The notes below the pieces were generated by a model. That model did not search any database, was not told where the DNA came from, and saw nothing but the letters and a program-made list of their open reading frames with translations. A stretch of 8,059 bases of DNA, taken from NCBI GenBank assembly GCA_015490055.1, contig WFYP01000294.1, forward strand, positions 1 to 8,059, written 5' to 3'. Position numbers and translations under genes: made by a program. The DNA is from Nitratifractor sp. (lineage in GTDB: Bacteria > Campylobacterota > Campylobacteria > Campylobacterales > Sulfurovaceae). Shown piece by piece: positions 4,955-8,059 of this stretch (positions are counted from its first letter, which is position 1; each line of letters starts with the position of its first letter).

Positions 4955-6583
4955 GAATTAGTTATTGGTATATTGGTGTATTTGTTATTGGTAATTGGTA
5001 AGTTTAAATTACCCACCGCCGTCATTCTGAGTAAAGCGAAGAATCTACCCAAAACAAAAGTAAAAATATCCCACTCACTCTCATTCCCACGTTGCACGTG
5101 GGAATGCATATCCAAAACAAAACAACTTTCTATAACCCGCAATCACCAAACATGTAATAAAAACTCAAAACCAACCGTAGGGTGCAGTACCCTCACTGCA
5201 CCAAAAACGCCAAAGAACAAACACACAAAACAAGGTGCAGTAAGGATACTGCACCCTACAATACCTCTCTACACTCGTTCCCAATCTCCAGATTGGGAAT
5301 GCATACCAAAACATAAAGTACCAACAAACCTAATTAAATCAATAATAATATCAACCTTACTACTAACAACCATAAACGCCAATGACTGCACCAAATGCCA
5401 CGCAGGCAAAATGCAAGAGTGTAAAACAAATATACACTTTACCTTAAAAAAAGCAATCAATATAACTCGCAAAACTTTTGGCATCAAAGATAGCAATGTA
5501 ACCTTGCATTCACTACCAGAACCGCCAAAAAGCATAAAAGAGCCAAAAGATTTAGTAGATGATATGCTTCGTCGAAAGTGCCTAAGATGCCACCTAACAA
5601 GCCAAACAATAAACCCAACAAAAAACCTCTGCCTAGCATGCCACAATCCACACAGAGATAAAGCCGACAGCTTCAAGGCAAAAGCAACGCAAGCCAAATG
5701 TCTAAAGTGTCACAACGGCGAATTTATAGGCACCGACTACTTAGGCAAATTCCCCCACGATTACGACAAATCATACCGAAGCCCAATAGATAAAAACGGC
5801 TTCTACCCAAATGCCAAAGATGGCATAGATTACCACTTTTTAGCCGAAGACATTCACCACCAAAAAGGACTAACTTGCACCTCGTGCCACAATAAAAGCA
5901 ACGGCAAAAACTGGCTAAAACCAAAATGCACCTCATGCCACCAAAACCTAAGCCTAGCTAACCACAAAAGCTACCACAATAAGCTCTCTTGCACCGCATG
6001 CCACGCTAGCTGGATGGTAAATAGCTACAACTTAAACATATTCAGAGACGACACCCCAAATTACAAACAGTGGAAACGCCTAACAATGCAATACGACCCA
6101 AAATTAGAGCAATTCTTAGTAAACGCCCTTAAAGCCAAAACCCCACCCAAGCCAAAAATGCTAGACTACCTAGATAATAAAATAAAACCCGGCATCTGGT
6201 ACAGTGGCTGGAAATTCAAACGCTGGGAAAACTTTATATTAGTAAATGCCAAAAATGGCAAAATAGAACTAGCCAAACCAATGTTCCAATATAAACTAAG
6301 CTACAAAGATAAAAATGGCAAAATGATACTAGACAACATAAGCCAAATAAATGGAAACAAGCTAGAAGCATTCTTAGTTAAACACCCCCACACCATAACC
6401 AAAAAACCAAAATCCTGCGAACAATGCCACAACAACCCAATTCTATTTAACCCCAAACTAATCAACAAAAACCTCTTTAAAGGCAAACTAATAAACGCCA
6501 CCCCACTAAGCAAACAACAGTTAGATAAAATGCAATCTAAAAAGTATAAGATAGAGCGAGCTAAGTTGCTATTTAATAAATAA
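4949..6583 (+). CDS. octaheme c-type cytochrome with repeat-derived N-terminal extension
   Basis: The ORF of 544 codons has 8 CXXCH motifs, with the first Cys at residues 147, 211, 228, 251, 310, 327, 348 and 490. It is related to the preceding cytochrome: EDIHHQKGLTCTSCH parallels its DVHHSKGG block, and CTACHASWMVNSYN parallels its CSACHSKWIPSCYGCH but lacks the second heme. Residues 129-144 (IKSIIISTLLLTTINA) look exactly like a 16-residue signal peptide followed by NDCTKCH, but no ATG, GTG or TTG precedes them closely; residue 129 is ATT (5333). Residues 2-128 are translated palindromic repeats and a hydrophobic stretch (MMELVIGILVYLLLVIGK). The product is therefore either a 416-residue cytochrome started at ATT, a long protein with an internal signal or anchor, or a gene damaged at its start. 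The function is probably periplasmic electron transfer with its neighbour. Confidence 0.78.
   Translation: MMELVIGILVYLLLVIGKFKLPTAVILSKAKNLPKTKVKISHSLSFPRCTWECISKTKQLSITRNHQTCNKNSKPTVGCSTLTAPKTPKNKHTKQGAVRILHPTIPLYTRSQSPDWECIPKHKVPTNLIKSIIISTLLLTTINANDCTKCHAGKMQECKTNIHFTLKKAINITRKTFGIKDSNVTLHSLPEPPKSIKEPKDLVDDMLRRKCLRCHLTSQTINPTKNLCLACHNPHRDKADSFKAKATQAKCLKCHNGEFIGTDYLGKFPHDYDKSYRSPIDKNGFYPNAKDGIDYHFLAEDIHHQKGLTCTSCHNKSNGKNWLKPKCTSCHQNLSLANHKSYHNKLSCTACHASWMVNSYNLNIFRDDTPNYKQWKRLTMQYDPKLEQFLVNALKAKTPPKPKMLDYLDNKIKPGIWYSGWKFKRWENFILVNAKNGKIELAKPMFQYKLSYKDKNGKMILDNISQINGNKLEAFLVKHPHTITKKPKSCEQCHNNPILFNPKLINKNLFKGKLINATPLSKQQLDKMQSKKYKIERAKLLFNK
4957..5000. repeat. degenerate TTATTGGTA / TAATTGGTA tract
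   Basis: Several near-copies of the word ATTGGTA occur in a row (TTATTGGTATATTGGTG, then TTATTGGTAATTGGTAA). Such tracts are typical of intergenic filler. Here the tract encodes the hydrophobic stretch near the N-terminus of the ORF. Confidence 0.45.
5021..5047. repeat. GTCATTCTGAG...GCGAAGAATCT dispersed repeat
   Basis: The start GTCATTCTGAG and the end GCGAAGAATCT match a repeat widely seen between genes in many bacteria (GTCATTCTGAGCGAAGCG type). Only one copy is in this window. The identification rests on memory of the motif, not on a search. Confidence 0.45.
5078..5110 (-). repeat. P1 hairpin repeat, copy 3
   Basis: Read on the minus strand: TATGCATT, stem CCCACGT, loop GCA, stem ACGTGGG, then AATGAGAG. 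The full palindrome on the + strand is 5082-5106 with 11-bp arms. The flanks match the other P1 copies while the stem is different. It lies in frame inside the octaheme cytochrome ORF. Confidence 0.7.
5177..5259. repeat. P2 repeat, inverted pair within the cytochrome ORF
   Basis: The 26-nt arm 5177-5202 (GTAGGGTGCAGT...ACTGCACC) is repeated in inverse at 5234-5259 with 24 of 26 matches and a 31-nt spacer. Each arm also contains its own TGCAGT/ACTGCA hairpin, so the pair can form either one long stem or two small ones. It shares the GTAGGG flank with the pairs at 6616-6683 and 6771-6851. Confidence 0.7.
5272..5305 (-). repeat. P1 hairpin repeat, copy 4
   Basis: Minus strand: TATGCATT, stem CCCAATCT, loop GG, stem AGATTGGG, then AACGAGTG. 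With copy 3 it also shares a GTTTTGG-type upstream flank. It ends 27 nt before the ATT codon that heads the buried signal peptide. Confidence 0.7.
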
Positions 6584-6615
6584 ACTATTTACAACGAAAA
6601 ACAATATTCCCTATT

Positions 6616-6683
6616 GTAGGGTCGATTTATCGACCATAAAATATACATTCTTCTCAAATTATTGGTCGGTAAACCGACCCTAC
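6616..6683. repeat. P2 repeat, inverted pair downstream of the cytochromes
   Basis: 6616-6635 (GTAGGGTCGATTTATCGACC) and the reverse strand of 6664-6683 (GTAGGGTCGGTTTACCGACC) match at 18 of 20 positions. The two differences are complementary to each other within each arm's own hairpin (GA/TC against GG/CC). It begins 33 nt after the cytochrome stop and may also serve as a transcript end. Confidence 0.7.
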
Positions 6684-6711
6684 AAAAAATAATTTACTAT
6701 ACCTTTAAATG

Positions 6712-6744
6712 TATGCATTAAGAAATGCAATTTCTTAACGAGAG
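6712..6744 (+). repeat. P1 hairpin repeat, copy 1
   Basis: TATGCATT, stem AAGAAAT, loop GCA, stem ATTTCTT, then AACGAGAG. With the flanking TT/AA the stem is 9 bp. It is the same length (33 nt) as copy 2 at 7193-7225 and in the same orientation. Confidence 0.75.
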
Positions 6745-6770
6745 GAATATTTACAGCCGTTTAAACTAAC

Positions 6771-6851
6771 GGGCAGACACACAGGTCTGCCCCTACAAAA
6801 TGGTACTTTCTTGATTATTGCCATTTGTAGGGGACGACCTATGTGTCGTCC
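6771..6851. repeat. P2 repeat, divergent inverted pair
   Basis: 6771-6803 contains GGGCAGAC/GTCTGCCC followed by CCTACAAAATGG. 6821-6851 reads CCATTTGTAGGGG followed by GGACGAC/GTCGTCC. The flanks are inverse copies of each other. The stems differ at three adjacent positions (CAG against ACG) with matching changes on the other side. Orientation is outward, unlike the other two pairs. Confidence 0.65.
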
Positions 6852-6890
6852 TGTTAATTTATACTACATACAAATCAAAAAACGCCTACT

Positions 6891-7041
6891 ATGCTTAATT
6901 CATTAAGCATTCCTGCACAATTTAAGATTTTCGGAAAAAGAGATTTGCTTAGCCGTAGCGTAAAGAAAATGCAACTGTCTGAAGCCGATAGGCTAAGTTT
7001 TTCATTTTTAGCGTAGGCTATGTAAATCTCCCGAAAATCTC
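6891..7041. repeat. P3 long structured repeat, copy 1
   Basis: It opens with a perfect 9-bp hairpin (ATGCTTAAT, TC, ATTAAGCAT; 6891-6910) followed by TCCTGCACAATTT. A long imperfect stem then follows: AAGATTTTCGG (6924-6934) with CCGAAAATCTC (7031-7041), GAGATTT (6940-6946) with AAATCTC (7024-7030), and TAGCC/GGCTA plus AAAATG/CATTTT further in. At least its first 102 nt recur at 7958-8059. No ORF is present. It could be a non-autonomous mobile repeat or an RNA-encoding element; I do not recognise a named family. Confidence 0.65.
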
Positions 7042-7062
7042 ATTTCTTGTACGATTTTTTTG

Positions 7063-7132
7063 CTTCGTTTTTTTCTCTTGTGAAGCGAAGCGGTGGCTTT
7101 AGCCATCACTCTCTTTGAGAAAAAAAATGAAG
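7063..7132. repeat. hairpin with T-rich/A-rich arms and inner GGCTTTAGCC stem
   Basis: CTTCGTTTTTTTCTC (7063-7077) pairs with GAGAAAAAAAATGAAG (7117-7132), with one extra base. Inside is TGGCT/AGCCA (7094-7105), the same word found at 2880-2890. It directly follows P3 copy 1 and may belong to that element or terminate transcription. Confidence 0.4.
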
Positions 7133-7192
7133 AGAGAAACCTAAATTAAGTTGAATGTTAAGACCTAACATTGTATACTTATTAAAAGAGCG

Positions 7193-7225
7193 TATGCATT
7201 GCAAAATGTAATTTTGCAACGAGAG
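7193..7225 (+). repeat. P1 hairpin repeat, copy 2
   Basis: TATGCATT, stem GCAAAAT, loop GTA, stem ATTTTGC, then AACGAGAG. Compared with copy 1, three stem base pairs changed and each change is matched on the other arm, while both flanks are identical. It lies 76 nt before the antitoxin start; 7133-7191 holds nothing recognisable. Confidence 0.75.
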
Positions 7226-7244
7226 AAGATGTTGTTTAAATAAA

Positions 7245-7281
7245 TTAACTTTGTTAATCTTTTTATTGTATAATTATACAA
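7245..7281 (+). promoter_or_regulatory. toxin-antitoxin promoter with overlapping palindromic operator
   Basis: TATAAT at 7269-7274 lies 18 nt after a poor -35, TTAACT (7245-7250). The -10 is embedded in a perfect 16-nt palindrome, TTGTATAATTATACAA (7266-7281), and a further TATACAAA half-site follows. This fits autorepression, in which the Phd/YefM-type antitoxin binds a palindrome over its own promoter. Only the palindrome is directly seen. Confidence 0.5.
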
Positions 7282-7300
7282 ATATACAAAAGGTTTTAAA

Positions 7301-7549
7301 ATGAACATTTCAGCAACAGAATTAAAACAGCAAACACATTTACTAAACAGCGTTCAACAAGAAGATATTGTTGTAACCAAACGCTCTAAGCCATTCGCAG
7401 TAATTGTTGATTATGAAAAATATCAAGATATATTAAAAGAGCTTAACAGCAAAAAAATAAAAAAGAAACTAGAAGCTTTAGAATCATTAAACTCTTTTCA
7501 TTTAGGTGGCAAAGACTACTCACAAATAAAAAGCGAAGCCAAAATATGA
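7301..7549 (+). CDS. Phd/YefM-family antitoxin
   Basis: This 82-residue protein has the typical Phd/YefM N-terminal DNA-binding fold: MNISATELKQQ opens it, followed by DIVVTKRSKPFAVIVDYEKYQ at about 22-42, the core of the family. The C-terminal part (about 45-82) is Lys-rich and predicted to be extended; in this family that part wraps and neutralises the toxin. The length is normal for the family. The start is preceded by a modest AAAGG. Its last codons overlap the toxin ATG by 4 nt (ATGA), the usual antitoxin-first coupled layout. It probably represses its own promoter through the palindrome at 7266-7281. The pair is flanked by two copies of the P3 repeat, which suggests an acquired or exchangeable module. 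Confidence 0.85.
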   Translation: MNISATELKQQTHLLNSVQQEDIVVTKRSKPFAVIVDYEKYQDILKELNSKKIKKKLEALESLNSFHLGGKDYSQIKSEAKI

Positions 7550-7944
7550 AAATTTTTTTAGATGCAAATATAATATTAGACCTAATTGATTTAGATAGAA
7601 ACAATTATCTCAAGACAAAAGAGCGTATAGCTTTATATATAACAAATGGTGACGAACTATACACAAGTTGTGATATTTTTACAACAATATACTATGTAGC
7701 TTCTAAAAAGATAGAACATCAAAAACTATTAGAAGCACTAGAAAAAATATTAACTTTTGTAGAAATTTTACCAATAGATATAAATACAATCACAAAAGCT
7801 ATGCAAATTAGCAAAACCACAAAGCAAAAAGATTTAGAAGACATCTTACAATACACTTGTGCCAAAGATAATAATTGCCAACTAATAGTGACAAACGATA
7901 AAAACTTTTACAGTCCAGATATTGACTTAGAAGATACAAACTAA
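7546..7944 (+). CDS. PIN-domain toxin (VapC-like, PIN_3 type) ribonuclease
   Basis: This 132-residue protein is a single PIN domain, expected to be a Mg-dependent RNase inhibited by the preceding antitoxin. Motifs are FLDANIILDL at 4-13 with catalytic Asp6, DLEDILQYTCAKDNNC at 96-111 with acidic residues Asp96, Glu98 and Asp99, and IVTNDKNF at 114-121 with Asp118. The layout resembles PIN_3 proteins (DFEDALQ ... IVTRN..DF). In the region TSCDIFTTIYYV (40-51), where relatives often carry a Glu before IYY, there is Thr47; nearby Asp43 could take its place. The start overlaps the antitoxin stop as ATGA, so translation is coupled. The pairing of a Phd/YefM antitoxin with a PIN toxin is common. 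The RNA target cannot be predicted. Confidence 0.85.
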   Translation: MKIFLDANIILDLIDLDRNNYLKTKERIALYITNGDELYTSCDIFTTIYYVASKKIEHQKLLEALEKILTFVEILPIDINTITKAMQISKTTKQKDLEDILQYTCAKDNNCQLIVTNDKNFYSPDIDLEDTN

Positions 7945-7957
7945 AATACTCGAGCCT

Positions 7958-8059
7958 ACAGCAAATTCATTTGCTGTTCCTGCACAATTTGAGATTTTCG
8001 GAAAAAGAGATTTGCTTAGCCGTAGCATAAAGAAAATGCAACTGTCTGAAGCTGAAAGC
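7958..8059. repeat. P3 long structured repeat, copy 2 (cut by window end)
   Basis: It aligns without gaps to 6891-6992, same orientation. Between the first hairpin and the small inner hairpin only two substitutions occur (6924 A to G, 6960 G to A). The first hairpin, however, has a different stem, ACAGCAAAT/ATTTGCTGT instead of ATGCTTAAT/ATTAAGCAT, with the same TC loop. The inner GCC-GATA-GGC hairpin has become GCT-GAA-AGC. It starts 13 nt after the toxin stop. Confidence 0.7.

Larger units (their letters stand above)
4952..5335. repeat. 384-bp block of mixed repeats inside the cytochrome 5' end
   Basis: Between the SD/ATG at 4949 and the AAATCAATAATA that encodes the signal peptide lies a block built largely of intergenic-type repeats: a TTATTGGTA-like tract, a GTCATTCTGAG repeat, two P1 hairpins and an inverted P2 pair. 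Its length is 128 codons with no in-frame stop. Removing it would join ATG directly to AAA TCA ATA, giving MKSIIISTLLLTTINA. Insertion is an inference from this fit. Confidence 0.6.

Noticed and set aside
5269..5697. 142-codon open frame on the minus strand
   Set aside because: It is antisense to four CXXCH motifs of the octaheme cytochrome. The Trp/His/Cys-rich translation is the mirror of TGCxxxTGCCAC codons.
6884..7140. Protein gene in the 6584-7300 gap
   Set aside because: No open frame has a plausible start, RBS or family motif. The sequence is explained by inverted repeats.
5078..7225. CRISPR array
   Set aside because: The repeats are few, irregularly spaced, in both orientations, and the variable part is a self-complementary stem rather than a spacer. 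No cas gene is present.

Overview
The window looks like a chromosome segment of a sulfur-metabolising member of the Campylobacterota (Epsilonproteobacteria; Sulfurimonas, Sulfurovum or Arcobacter-like). The basis is very AT-rich DNA, lysine-rich proteins with short MKK-type signal peptides, split YeeE/YedE transporters next to a periplasmic rhodanese, and large periplasmic multiheme cytochromes c. The genus is inference. All seven supported genes lie on the + strand.

Layout. 1-289 is a gene-free, AT-rich leader with two hairpins. 290-1772 is a tight operon with 1-nt overlaps: two YeeE/YedE half-transporters (sulfur-compound uptake) and a small secreted or anchored TPR protein whose Pro/Ala-rich tail ends in Cys. 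1787-1891 holds two adjacent long hairpins. 1932-2822 encodes an exported tandem rhodanese. Together these genes suggest import and periplasmic handling of thiosulfate or other sulfane sulfur. 2823-3206 is gene-free but dense in inverted repeats. 3207-6583 encodes two translationally coupled, related multiheme cytochromes with 12 and 8 CXXCH motifs, probably a periplasmic electron-transfer or reductase pair of unknown substrate. 6584-7300 is gene-free and packed with small palindromic repeats. 7301-7944 is a Phd/YefM antitoxin and PIN-domain toxin pair, followed by a second copy of a long repeat that runs off the window.

The most striking content is the repeats. At least three families combine nearly invariant flanks with stems that differ between copies yet stay self-complementary. 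Family P1 (TATGCATT, stem, loop, stem', AAYGAGWG) has four copies; family P2 (TTGTAGGG plus variable stem) has three inverted pairs; family P3 (about 100 bp or more) has two direct copies flanking the toxin-antitoxin pair. Copies of P1 and P2 fill a 384-bp block that appears to have been inserted exactly between the Shine-Dalgarno/ATG and the signal-peptide codons of the second cytochrome gene. The reading frame is kept and there is no stop codon, so the export signal is now buried about 128 residues inside the ORF.
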